Source: Elusimicrobiota bacterium (GTDB lineage Bacteria; Elusimicrobiota; Elusimicrobia; JACQPE01). From it: a stretch of DNA of 64,000 nucleotides. A program made the position numbers and the translations under genes. The stretch is taken from contig JACPAN010000014.1 in the NCBI GenBank assembly GCA_016180815.1, positions 1 through 64,000 on the forward strand. The letters run 5' to 3'. Within the stretch, counting starts at the first letter, position 1, and every line of letters begins with the position of its first letter. Below the pieces are notes generated by a model. That model had not been told where the DNA came from. It did no database searches and saw only the letters and a list, made by a program, of their open reading frames with translations. Shown in pieces: positions 49,278-59,400 of this stretch.

Positions 49278-49737
49278 TGCGGATTTTGTTGATGATGGCG
49301 GTTGTGGAGAGGCCGCGCACCAATTTGATCCGGGCGATTTTTTTGGCGTGTTCGCGCCCCACGATGGCACCGGCCGTCCAATCTGCGCCTTTAACCAAGA
49401 CATCCGGACGGATGGCTTCGATGAGTTTCATGGGCGTCGGCTCTGCGAAAGCCACGGCATAATCAACGCAGCGCAGAGCGCTCAACAAGCGCATTCGATG
49501 CTTCAGATTGACGACGGGGCGCCCCGCGCCTTTTAAGCGCCGGACCGACGCATCCGAGTTGACGCCCACGATCAGAATATCGCCCAAGGCCTTGGCCTTG
49601 GCGAGAATCTCGGCGTGCCCGGCGTGAAGGATGTCGAAGCATCCATTGGTGAAAACAATTTTTTTGCCCGCGCCTTTGAGGCGGCCGGCCAAGGTTCGAG
49701 CCTGGGTTAAGGAGCGAAGGAGACGGTTATTTCCCAC
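49267..49737 (-). CDS. hldE: D-glycero-beta-D-manno-heptose-1-phosphate adenylyltransferase (HldE C-terminal type)
   Basis: This nucleotidyltransferase of about 156 residues activates heptose-1-phosphate to ADP-heptose for LPS inner core or other envelope glycans. The signature is VFTNGCFDILHAGHAEILAK (the HxGH motif), followed by LIVGVNSDASVRRLKG, RPVVNLKHRMRLLSALRCVD and RPDVLVKGADW, then IVGREHAKKI. Only the RfaE2 domain is present; the kinase domain must be separate. Start GTG at 49737 overlaps gmhA by 11 nt. The longer open frame upstream is in the gmhA region and is not used. Confidence 0.9.
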   Translation of the reverse strand: MGNNRLLRSLTQARTLAGRLKGAGKKIVFTNGCFDILHAGHAEILAKAKALGDILIVGVNSDASVRRLKGAGRPVVNLKHRMRLLSALRCVDYAVAFAEPTPMKLIEAIRPDVLVKGADWTAGAIVGREHAKKIARIKLVRGLSTTAIINKIRSGR

Positions 49738-50365
49738 CGTTCGGAAATAATGTTTTTTCCACCAATTCGCAAATGGAATGGATGGCGTTGATATGGGCTT
49801 CCTGAATGCGGGGGGTGGAATCCGAAGGCGCCTGAAAGGTGATTTGCGCCAAGTCCTTGAGCTTGCCGCCGGAGGCGCCGGTGAAGCCAACGGTTAAGAC
49901 CCTTAATTTTTTGGCCACTTTCATAGCCTCCAGGACGTTTTTGGAATTGCCGCTGGTGGAGATGCCGACGGCAATATCGCCTTTCTTGCAATGGGCTTCG
50001 ACTTGGCGCGAGAAAACCTCGTCGTAATGATAGTCGTTGCCGATGGCCGTTAAATTGGAAGTATTAGTTGAGAGAGCGATGACATCCAAAGCCCGGCGGT
50101 TGTGATTGGTGTAACCGCCCACCAGCTCCCCGGCAAAGTGCTGGGCGTCCGCGGCCGATCCTCCGTTGCCGAACACTACAACGCGCCCGCCCGCCTTCAA
50201 GCATTTGCTGATTTCCCGGGCGATGGCGGCCACGACGCCGACGGCTTTGGCGTCCAAGGATAAAAGGTGAAGAACGTCCGCGCTTTCCTTGAATCTGCGC
50301 TCGATCAGGCCGGCGGCGTCGTGGCCGGCGGAAGACGAAGATTTTCTTGTTTGAAACGCCATCAT
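49727..50365 (-). CDS. gmhA: Sedoheptulose-7-phosphate isomerase (phosphoheptose isomerase)
   Basis: Makes D-glycero-D-manno-heptose-7-phosphate, first step to ADP-heptose. The 212-residue SIS-domain protein has VVVFGNGGSAADAQHFAGEL (the conserved Ser/Asp loop), VGGYTNHNRRALDVIALS, VGISTSGNSKNVLEAMKVAK and LTVGFTGASGGKLKDLA, with the active-site segment IQEAHINAIHSICELVE near the end. It is coupled with hldE (11-nt overlap). The presence of both genes supports a heptose-containing lipopolysaccharide or S-layer glycan. It starts 10 nt after accC. Confidence 0.93.
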   Translation of the reverse strand: MMAFQTRKSSSSAGHDAAGLIERRFKESADVLHLLSLDAKAVGVVAAIAREISKCLKAGGRVVVFGNGGSAADAQHFAGELVGGYTNHNRRALDVIALSTNTSNLTAIGNDYHYDEVFSRQVEAHCKKGDIAVGISTSGNSKNVLEAMKVAKKLRVLTVGFTGASGGKLKDLAQITFQAPSDSTPRIQEAHINAIHSICELVEKTLFPNGGK

Positions 50366-50375
50366 GATATTTTCC

Positions 50376-51734
50376 TTAATTAAAGCGTTGTTGGGGCAGC
50401 CAAGTTTCCAGATACCGGATATTGAACCATTGGCGTCCTCCGGAAAAAACAGGATCTTCCATAAGGCGTTGATGAAAACCGGTCGTCGTTGGGATGCCTT
50501 CGATCAACAGTTCCCCCAGCGCGCCGCGCATTTTGGCGATGGCCGCAGGCCGGCCCAGGGGCGAAACAGCGATAATTTTAGCCACCAGGCTGTCGTAGCT
50601 TGTGGCCAATGTCATGTACGGAGTCAAAAATGTGTCCACCCTGACGCCGGGCCCGCCCGGCAGCGCGCATTTTAAAACCGTCCCCTCGCCGGGCAGAAAG
50701 CCCTGCGCCGGGTCTTCGGCGTTGATTCTGGCTTCGATGGCATGGCGCGCGCCCAGCGCGAGCGGCGCGGTTGTTAACGGTTCTCCGACGGCGATGGCGA
50801 TTTGGAGCCTGATCAAGTCAAGGCCCAGCAGCTCCTCGGTCACCGGATGTTCGACCTGAATGCGTTTGTTGATTTCCATAAAATAAAACGTTTTGGTGTC
50901 CGGCAACAGCAGAAACTCGACCGTGCACAGTGTGGTTAATTGGCAGGCGTCCATCGCGCGCCCGGCGGCTTCAAGCAGTTTGGCCCGGGCGGCTTGATCG
51001 ATGAAAGGCGACGGGGATTCTTCCAGAAGTTTTTGATTGCGGCGCTGAATGGTGCAATCCCTCTCCACGAAGGCTTCCACGCGTCCTTTCAAGTCCCTGG
51101 CCACCTGAACCTCGACATGGCGCGCGTCATGGAGAAGTTTTTCAAGGTACAGCCCGTCCTGCCCGAACGCGGCCTTGGATTCGGCCTGCGCCATGTCAAA
51201 GGCGCGGGGCAATTCCTCCGGGGTTTTGACCAAGGTAATGCCCCGGCCTCCGCCGCCGAAACTGGCTTTGAGCAATACCGGAAATCCCATGGAGCGGGTT
51301 TCCTCCAACGCTTCGCCGGCCGAGGTTAACGCTCGCGTGCTGCCCGGAATCACGGGCACGCCGGCTTTGCGCACAATTTCTTTGGTGGCGAATTTGTTGG
51401 CCAGGGAAGCCATCACCGAACCTTTTGGGCCGATGAAAACCATCCCGGCTTCCTCGCAGGAGGTGGCAAATCGGTCGTTTTCCGCCAAAAAACCGTAGCC
51501 GGGATGAACCGCCTGAGCGCCGGATAGACGGGCCGCGGTCAGAACGCGGCCGATATTTAAATAGCTTTCCTTGGCCGGCGCCGGGCCGATGCACCAGGCT
51601 TCATCCGCCATGCGCACATGTTGACTGTCTTTATCTTCTTGCGAGTAAACGGCGGCTGAGGAGAGGCCTAATTCTTTAAGCGCCCGGATGACGCGGATGG
51701 CGATTTCGCCGCGGTTAGCGACGAGAACTTTCAT
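50376..51734 (-). CDS. accC: Acetyl-CoA carboxylase biotin carboxylase subunit, divergent
   Basis: Carboxylates biotin on BCCP using ATP and bicarbonate. The 452-residue protein has VLVANRGEIAIRVIRALKEL, the metal/ATP segment LLKASFGGGGRGITLVK (the usual KASAGGGGKG), ERDCTIQRRNQKLLEES with the essential Lys, and MEINKRIQVEHPVTEELLG. The carboxylase-essential Lys residues are kept. Three positions depart from the family: His before the Lys is Asn (RRNQK), Thr in MNTR is Lys (INKR), and the glycine-rich loop begins with Phe. The gene overlaps accB by 4 nt at the expected efp-accB-accC locus. Confidence 0.87.
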   Translation of the reverse strand: MKVLVANRGEIAIRVIRALKELGLSSAAVYSQEDKDSQHVRMADEAWCIGPAPAKESYLNIGRVLTAARLSGAQAVHPGYGFLAENDRFATSCEEAGMVFIGPKGSVMASLANKFATKEIVRKAGVPVIPGSTRALTSAGEALEETRSMGFPVLLKASFGGGGRGITLVKTPEELPRAFDMAQAESKAAFGQDGLYLEKLLHDARHVEVQVARDLKGRVEAFVERDCTIQRRNQKLLEESPSPFIDQAARAKLLEAAGRAMDACQLTTLCTVEFLLLPDTKTFYFMEINKRIQVEHPVTEELLGLDLIRLQIAIAVGEPLTTAPLALGARHAIEARINAEDPAQGFLPGEGTVLKCALPGGPGVRVDTFLTPYMTLATSYDSLVAKIIAVSPLGRPAAIAKMRGALGELLIEGIPTTTGFHQRLMEDPVFSGGRQWFNIRYLETWLPQQRFN

Positions 51735-52111
51735 GAGCGGATGATTTCGATTAAGGCGATGGGGTCGCCGTAGCCCACGTTGCGGCCGTCCGCAGCCAGG
51801 GTTTTGAGAACTTTGCCGTCAAACGGCGCCACCAAGGCCATTTTTTCCGCGGCTCCTTCCACGTGGCCCAATGGATCGCCTTTTTTGACATTGACCCCGG
51901 GGCGCGTTTTATCCGCGGCCAGCGTTAATGTGCCGATGGTCGGGGCGCGCACATACCCCAGGGCCTGGGCGCCGGACGACGGCGCGTGCGCGCCCGGCTC
52001 AAAGACCATGTGCACCAGAACCGGCGGGTTCGAGGATTTATTCTCGTAATAAATCTCGGCCAAATCCTTTTTATCTTTGGCCCACTCCAGTAAATCGAGC
52101 GCTAAATCCAT
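51731..52111 (-). CDS. accB: BCCP-like protein lacking the biotinylation lysine
   Basis: This 126-residue protein is at the AccB position and has the biotinyl-domain fold. Hydrophilic N-terminal sequence, then VRAPTIGTLTLAADKTRPG, VKKGDPLGHV, APFDGKVLKTLAADGRNVG, YGDPIALIEI. In normal BCCP the site is EAMKM. Here the aligned stretch reads VEGAAEKMALVA; Lys is replaced by Ala88 (measured 11 residues before the Gly of the hairpin, as in the family), and the only nearby Lys is residue 90, two residues off. The protein would not be a normal biotinylation target, unless the shifted Lys is used. It overlaps accC and is 1 nt from efp. Confidence 0.75.
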   Translation of the reverse strand: MDLALDLLEWAKDKKDLAEIYYENKSSNPPVLVHMVFEPGAHAPSSGAQALGYVRAPTIGTLTLAADKTRPGVNVKKGDPLGHVEGAAEKMALVAPFDGKVLKTLAADGRNVGYGDPIALIEIIRS

Positions 52112-52112
52112 G

Positions 52113-52682
52113 TTATTTGGTCGCGGCCACGCGTTCCACGTAGTCGCCCGAGTACACGTCCACTTTAATGGTGTCGCCTTCTTTGATGAACACCGGAGCC
52201 TGGACCGTGATGCCGTTTTCCAGCTCCACGGGTTTTGTCGGGTTCGTCGCGGAATCGCCCCTGATGCCCGGCGGCGCGCTCGTGACTTTGAGCGCGACGT
52301 TGGCGGGCAGAAGGATATCCAGGATTTCGCCGCCGATATAGAGGGCCTCGACTTCCATGTTTTCGGTTAAAAATTTGGCCGCATCGCCGATTTTTGATTT
52401 GGAGAACACCACGGTTTCATAACTTTCCATGTCCATGAGATGGGCTTCATCCCCGTCGAAATACATGAAGGTCTTGGGCCGTTTTTCTACCTCCGGGGTT
52501 CGGAGGCGATCCGTGGACCGGTAGCTTTTTTCCATGACATTGCCGGATTCCAAATCTCTTAATTTTGTCCGGCAGACGGCCGCGGATTGGCTCATGCGAT
52601 GATGCTGGAATTTAATCACTTTAAAAAAGCGCCCGTTTTCCTCAAAAATGGAGCCGGGACGCAAATCAACAGCTTCGATCAT
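52113..52682 (-). CDS. efp: Translation elongation factor P, paralogue without tip lysine
   Basis: The 189-residue protein has full EF-P length: DLRPGSIFEENGRFFKVIKF, CRTKLRDLESGNVMEKSYRS, TFMYFDGDEAHLMDMESYET, the middle domain, and ENGITVQAPVFIKEGDTIKV at the C-terminal domain. The domain I tip reads HHRMSQSAAVCRTK. Gapless alignment to E. coli EF-P puts Gln32 at the Lys34 modification site; there is an Arg three residues earlier but not at the site. The Firmicutes-like order aroK-efp-accB-accC indicates this is the syntenic, older copy. The stop is 1 nt from accB and the start overlaps aroK by 4 nt. Confidence 0.88.
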   Translation of the reverse strand: MIEAVDLRPGSIFEENGRFFKVIKFQHHRMSQSAAVCRTKLRDLESGNVMEKSYRSTDRLRTPEVEKRPKTFMYFDGDEAHLMDMESYETVVFSKSKIGDAAKFLTENMEVEALYIGGEILDILLPANVALKVTSAPPGIRGDSATNPTKPVELENGITVQAPVFIKEGDTIKVDVYSGDYVERVAATK

Positions 52683-53212
52683 TTTGGCAACGCTCCTTCT
52701 TTTGTTGTTAAAGCCTTTTCGATATTTTCGGCGACTTCCTCGGGCTCCTTGCCGTCGATCTCAACAGCGAATTCCGCGACTTCCTCATATTGAGGCTCGC
52801 GCCGGCTCATTTCCGCGCGAATGGCCATGAGCGGGTCCTGGCGCGTGAAAAACAGGGGAGCGACATAAGGCTTGTCCTGGATGCGATGCCAAATCGTTTC
52901 GGGCTTGGCTTTGAGCCAAACCGCGCGCGTGGCTTTTTTAAGCCGGGTGCGGTTGGCGGGGCGATTCAGCGTTCCGCCGCCCGTGGCGATCACGCAGGAT
53001 CCGTTTTTTTCCGTCAAATCCGCGATCACCTGGGTTTCCAGGTTCCTAAATTCTTCCACGCCGTACTTGCCCAAGAGCTCGGTCACGGATTGTCCGGTGC
53101 GGTTCTCAATGGCGCCGTCGACGTCAAAAAAAGCGCTGCCCAGGCGGTCCGCCAAGACGCGCCCGATTTGTGTTTTGCCGACGCCGGTAAATCCGATCAA
53201 AGAGATGCGCAT
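52679..53212 (-). CDS. aroK: Shikimate kinase
   Basis: Phosphorylates shikimate in aromatic amino-acid synthesis. The 177-residue protein has a Walker A motif (LIGFTGVGKTQIGRVLADRL), the shikimate-binding FFDVDGAIENRTGQSVTELL, VEEFRNLETQVI (Arg kept), and VIATGGGTLN. In the LID the usual R-P-L-L (VRPLLA) reads VAPLFF, so the LID arginine that contacts ATP and shikimate is Ala. The C-terminal helix SRREPQYEEVAEF retains the other binding Arg. Genes aroK-efp-accB-accC overlap by 4-nt steps. It starts 30 nt after the secreted unknown. Confidence 0.88.
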   Translation of the reverse strand: MRISLIGFTGVGKTQIGRVLADRLGSAFFDVDGAIENRTGQSVTELLGKYGVEEFRNLETQVIADLTEKNGSCVIATGGGTLNRPANRTRLKKATRAVWLKAKPETIWHRIQDKPYVAPLFFTRQDPLMAIRAEMSRREPQYEEVAEFAVEIDGKEPEEVAENIEKALTTKEGALPK

Positions 53213-53242
53213 GATTTGGGAACATGAATTATACCATCCCGT

Positions 53243-54133
53243 CTATCGCCAAAGGTTTTTCATGGGGCTGGTGTCATCGCAATCGGCGCCCTCGATCCAG
53301 CGGTGCCCCCCGCAAAAAGGCGCCTCGGACCAGGCGTCGTCACCTCCGAAGCCCAAGGGGTTTAAATCATTGACGAAATAATCCTGATCGTGGGAGTAGG
53401 ATTCCCCGACATTGTGCCAGCGCCTGGGGGCAGCATCGGATTCGACCGGCGGCAGCACGCGTGCCCCCTCTCCATTGACGTTTTCATGGCAGCCCCAGTC
53501 CGAATAAGGGCCTATGGATTCATCGCGCGAGGTATCAAAAAATGCATGGTGCTTGCCGGCCGATAAATAAACCACGGGATGATGCCCTAAGTGAAATTGG
53601 GCCGGGGTTTGGGGCCAGCGGTAATGGCCGTTCGTCACCCCAATCAAATCGAAGCGCCGCCCGCGCCGGTCGCTCCAGACATAAACGGTGACGACCTGAT
53701 TATCGCCTAAATGCCGGTCCCGGCAAATCGAAGCCGGGCCATAGCCGCCATCCAGGGCAAAAAGATAGGCATAGCGTATCTGAATGATGCGCGGGCCTTC
53801 CCGGCAGAAATAATCAGGTTCCCGGCGCACGACCGGCCGGTAAGGGGTGACCTGATATAAAAGGACCGGCTCATTGTCTTGGCGGGCATTTTCATTGGAG
53901 TCGAAGATGAAATACGGCCGGAAAAAGGCGGCCACGGCGTGTTCTCCCTCATCCGTCATGCAGTCGTCATCCTCATCCTTGTTGATCAAATCGTAATCCC
54001 GGCCCCTGGCTCGATGATCTTGAGGTTCAGGACGCACCAGCATCAGGCCTGTTGTTAATTTTAGGTATTTGGGCCGTTCCCCAAGCGCGGGTTCTGCGGA
54101 AAGCAGGGTGATCAGAGCGAGCATGAATTTCAT
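53243..54133 (-). CDS. Secreted protein of unknown function
   Basis: A 296-residue protein with a signal peptide (MKFMLALITLLSAEPALG). It is rich in His, Asp, Trp and Tyr and in acidic loops (NKDEDDDCMTDEGEHAVAAF, YVWSDRRGRRFDLIGV). The middle part HPVVYLSAGKHHAFF, with VTVYVWSDRRG before it, faintly resembles the Vps62/DUF946 or NPP1-type fold, but the match is too weak to assign. Five Cys near the ends may form disulfides. It is the first gene of the minus-strand run and is divergent from groESL; a TTGACA hexamer (minus strand, 54190-54195) may be part of its promoter. Confidence 0.6.
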   Translation of the reverse strand: MKFMLALITLLSAEPALGERPKYLKLTTGLMLVRPEPQDHRARGRDYDLINKDEDDDCMTDEGEHAVAAFFRPYFIFDSNENARQDNEPVLLYQVTPYRPVVRREPDYFCREGPRIIQIRYAYLFALDGGYGPASICRDRHLGDNQVVTVYVWSDRRGRRFDLIGVTNGHYRWPQTPAQFHLGHHPVVYLSAGKHHAFFDTSRDESIGPYSDWGCHENVNGEGARVLPPVESDAAPRRWHNVGESYSHDQDYFVNDLNPLGFGGDDAWSEAPFCGGHRWIEGADCDDTSPMKNLWR

Positions 54134-54228
54134 GACAGGACAATGTTAACTTAACTTGTGGAAGAGTTTTTTGCAAGGGGCGGGTTTTTTGTCAAATGAA
54201 CGATCAACGCCTACAATCTATAGGCCAC

Positions 54229-54257
54229 TTGACAGGAAAAAGCGCTATATTTATAAT
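54229..54257 (+). promoter_or_regulatory. Consensus sigma70-type promoter of groESL
   Basis: A -35 box TTGACA (54229-54234) and -10 box TATAAT (54252-54257) are both perfect to the vegetative-sigma consensus and are 17 bp apart. The predicted transcription start is around 54264, inside the first CIRCE element. This gives an about 147-nt leader before groES. Confidence 0.9.
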
Positions 54258-54283
54258 TAGCACTATAAAAGAAAGACTGCTAA
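54257..54283. promoter_or_regulatory. CIRCE operator (HrcA-binding site), first copy
   Basis: TTAGCACTA - 9 bp - GACTGCTAA. The CIRCE consensus is TTAGCACTC-N9-GAGTGCTAA; each arm has one mismatch. It overlaps the last base of the -10 box and the probable transcription start, where HrcA binding blocks the promoter. The hrcA gene itself is not in the window. Confidence 0.85.
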
Positions 54284-54284
54284 T

Positions 54285-54311
54285 TTAGCAGACTATAAAA
54301 AGGACTGCTAA
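54285..54311. promoter_or_regulatory. CIRCE-like operator, second copy
   Basis: TTAGCAGAC - 9 bp - GACTGCTAA, the same 9-9-9 layout as the first copy. The right arm GACTGCTAA is identical to that of copy one; the left arm differs from consensus at two positions. Only 1 bp separates the two operators, so the centres are 28 bp apart. HrcA could bind both on nearly the same DNA face. Confidence 0.7.
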
Positions 54312-54342
54312 AAAAGGCAATCTATTTATAAACACAGCAATA

Positions 54343-54403
54343 GGAGGACTGCGGGGGCTCCGCTTACGGCGGGCCGGCATCCTCCGAAGCTCTGCGAAGG
54401 AGG
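54343..54403 (+). promoter_or_regulatory. Structured groES leader with alternative pairing of the ribosome-binding site
   Basis: GGAGGA (54343-54348) can pair with TCCTCC (54380-54385), enclosing a strong hairpin GGC(T)CCGC/GCGGGCC (54356-54375) with loop TTACG. The same TCCTCC can pair instead with the groES ribosome-binding site AAGGAGG (54397-54403, 7 nt before the ATG). The two pairings are mutually exclusive. One would free the ribosome-binding site and the other hide it, as in an RNA thermometer or switch. Inferred from complementarity only. Confidence 0.45.
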
Positions 54404-54410
54404 AAAAACA

Positions 54411-54722
54411 ATGGCTGAAGCAACGTTGACGCGAGTCAAAATTCGGCCTCTAGGTGACCGGGTTCTTGTCCGGCCGCTTGAGGCGAAAGAGCAAAAGCGC
54501 GGCACCCTTATTATTCCCGACACGGCGAAAGAAAAACCGATGGAGGGAGAGGTTGTCGCAGTCGGCAAAGGCAAGACCTCGGATGAGGGCAAGGTTATGC
54601 CCATGGACGTTAAAGCGGGCGACCGGGTTCTCTACGGCAAATATTCAGGCACGGAGATCAAAATCGACGGCGTGGAATATTTGGTCTGCCACCAGGACGA
54701 TATTCTCGGTATCCTGGAATAG
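54411..54722 (+). CDS. groS: Co-chaperonin GroES
   Basis: The lid of the GroEL folding chamber; it seals the cis ring with ATP. The 103-residue protein has the family start [19 protein letters not shown], the mobile loop [15 protein letters not shown] that contacts GroEL, and [11 protein letters not shown], then [20 protein letters not shown] and [14 protein letters not shown]. It has a strong ribosome-binding site AAGGAGG. Transcription is under the consensus promoter and two CIRCE elements, so it is probably HrcA-repressed and heat-inducible. groL follows after 24 nt. Confidence 0.97.
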   Translation: MAEATLTRVKIRPLGDRVLVRPLEAKEQKRGTLIIPDTAKEKPMEGEVVAVGKGKTSDEGKVMPMDVKAGDRVLYGKYSGTEIKIDGVEYLVCHQDDILGILE

Positions 54723-56390
<1,668 letters not shown>

Positions 56391-56420
56391 GTTTCTCGTG
56401 GGGGAGGGCGGGCTTTGTTG

Positions 56421-59400
56421 ATGAAAAAATTTAAAATCGCCGCCGTCCTGATCGCCGTTCCCCTGGCATTAAACGCGGCTCAGTCCGTCCGGCCGACCAG
56501 CACAACCATTCTCCTCGCTGAAATCAGCACTTATTCATTCACTGTTTCTTGGCGCGAGCGTAATAACGGCGATGTCACGTATACGCTGATTGCGGCGACA
56601 AGCTCGTCCTTGAGCCCCATTGTCTTAAGCTCCACGTTTCATGATCCTGTTAGCGTCTCAACCAATTTCGCGCAAGCTGTTATTGCCGGGCTGCAGCTTA
56701 ACACCAAGTATTGGGTTTCGGTGCAGGCGCAGAAAGTCGGGAATACGCCTAGTTTATGGTCGGCGGCGGATAATGATTGGACATTAGCCAATGCGCCGCT
56801 GGCGTCGACGGCCGAGGCTGTTACCTCGAAAAAAATCGTTTTGTCTTGGGATGCGCAGGGGAATCCTCCGACGACAAAATACGAAGTGACGTATTCTTCG
56901 GATAATTTCGTCAATCACCTCAAAACAGCCGTTGGTTTCGGCGCTAATTACACCTTGACCCAGGCGACGGTTTCTTCGTTGTCCGCCGATACGCTTTATT
57001 ATTTGCGCGTGCGCGCCAGGAGCGGAGGCGGTGATGATTCCGGTTATTCGAATGTGATCACCACCCGCACTCAATTGGGTCCGGCGCCTAATCAACCCAC
57101 ATCGACGACGATTGCCGCGGTCGGCGCCGCGAGCATGACCGTGACTTGGAAAGAGAAAAACAACGGACTCTTGGACTACATTGTTTCCGCTTCCACGGAC
57201 TCCAATGACTTGGCGGGCTCGATCGAGATCACGAGTACGGTGACGGACGCCAATTCAGGGACCAAAAAAATCGCCCAGGCTGTCTTGAGCCCTTTAACGC
57301 CCAATACCCGGTATTGGGTTTCGGTGCGCGCCATCGAGCCCGATTCCGTGATCAGCGCGTTTTCTGCGCCGGACGAAGCCGCGACCTTGGCCGAAACCCC
57401 GATCGCGGCATTCACCGGGGTTTTCATCAGCAGTTTGGCGCTCAATTGGGCCTCACCTGCGGTCGATGCTTCCGGATTTAAAGTGCAATTGTCCACCGAC
57501 GCCTCGATGACGCCGCCGGTCGTTTCTCAAAACGCCGGCGGCGCCGTCACCTCGGCCATCATCAGCGGACTCCACGGTTCGACGACTTATTTCGTCAGAG
57601 TCGGAGCCATTAATCCTGATAATGAAATCAGTTATAGCGCCGTCATCGCCACCACGACCAAACCCGCGCCGCCGCCTCTGCCCCCGTTGTCCGAAACACC
57701 GACATTGACCAAAGCCATTGCCGTGACCCATGCTTCCCTGACCGTGGCTTGGAAGGAGAAAAACGGTGGCGACGTTTCCTACCTTGTCGTGGCGTCGACG
57801 GATCCTGATGATATCGCGGGCAGTATCGTTTCTTCGGCCACGCATCGCGATCCGCTGAGCAATGTGGATGAAATCACCACAACCACGGTTTCGGGTTTAT
57901 CCCCTAACCGGGCCTATTGGGTCAGCGTGCAGGCCACGCGCCTGGGGTACCGTTCGAGCGACTTCTCAAGCCCCAACAGCACCATGACCTTGGCTCAGGC
58001 CGTCAGCCCGGTTTTTTCCCATGTGACCAGTTCCGCAATCACCGCGGCCTGGAATATTCCGCCCGGGGGGGCTTCCGGATTTGTTTTTGAGTTGGCGGGC
58101 ACGTTCGATTTTTCCAGCGCGCTGTCCTCGTCGAGCCGCAACGCGCCGGTGACCGCTCTGGCCATCGGGAATCTGTCGCCTAACTCGGTGTATTTCGGCC
58201 GCGTGGCTTCAATCAACACCGAAGGCGTTTTCAATTGGAGCTCCATCATCACGACTCAAACGCCGCCGGCGCCTTTTGCGCCCCCGGCGCCGGCCCAACG
58301 GCCGGAACTGTCTGCGATCGTCGGCATCACAACCGGCTCAGCCATCGTTTCTTGGAAGGAGAAAAACAGCGGTTTCATTCAATATATGCTGGTCGCGGCT
58401 TTGGATAACAACAATATAGCGGGAACCATTGTCGCGACTCGCCTCCTGACGGATGCCGGCAGTCAAATCAATAAAGTCGCCACCGCAACGCTTTCCGGCT
58501 TGATGCCCAACACCTTGTATTACCTGGCCGTTTCCGCCTCCAGAGGGGGATTATCGTTTGATAATTTTTCCCTCCCGGGCCAAATTGTGACCTTGGCCAA
58601 TCCCCCGGATGATTTGGACGCCTTGCGCCAGGGGCCGGGGTCTTATCTTGTCCGTTGGTCCGCTGCCGGCAATCCATCGGATACGGCTTATGAACTGAGT
58701 TTTTCGCCGGATAACTTTACCGCCGTTGTTTCGACGCCTGTTCCATTTTCGGCTAAATTCACCGGAACCAAGGCCGTGCTGTCGAATTTAGGCACCGGGC
58801 TGACTTATTACGTGCGCGTGCGCGCTCAAAACAAGGAAGGAAAAACAGGCGCATTTTCCGAAACCTTGGGGTTATTCGCCCAGCCGCCGCCGTCGGCATC
58901 GTCATCTACGGTCAAGCCCGGCCTGGCGGCGATCGTCGTGCCCGTTAATGACACGCGCCTTGATTTCGGCGCCGGCGCCATGCGCAACGATGCGGTGATT
59001 TATGTTTCCACCGACCCGGTCAATGTGCCGATCGAAGTCAACCCGGTCCTCATCCAAGATGCCGTCAACCGGCTTGAGGGCAAGCAGTTATTAGCCGGGT
59101 TGATCAGGGAATTTTTGGCCGTGGAACAGGGCAATCAGAGGGTTGAACGCTTCGGCGCGCCCGTGACTCTTGAAATTTCTTACGCGGCCCATGACGTTGA
59201 CCGTGACGGCATCGTGGATGCCTCGGTTCCCGCGATTTCCGTTCAAGAATTGGCGATTTGGCGTTTGGACGAGGCCAAGGGCGAATTTATTCTTTGCGCG
59301 GGCTCCCGTGTCGACACGGGACGCCGGGCGGTTATCTGCAGTTTGGAACATTTTTCCGTATACGCGGTGTTGGCGCAGCCCCGGGTTTTATCCGCGGCGC

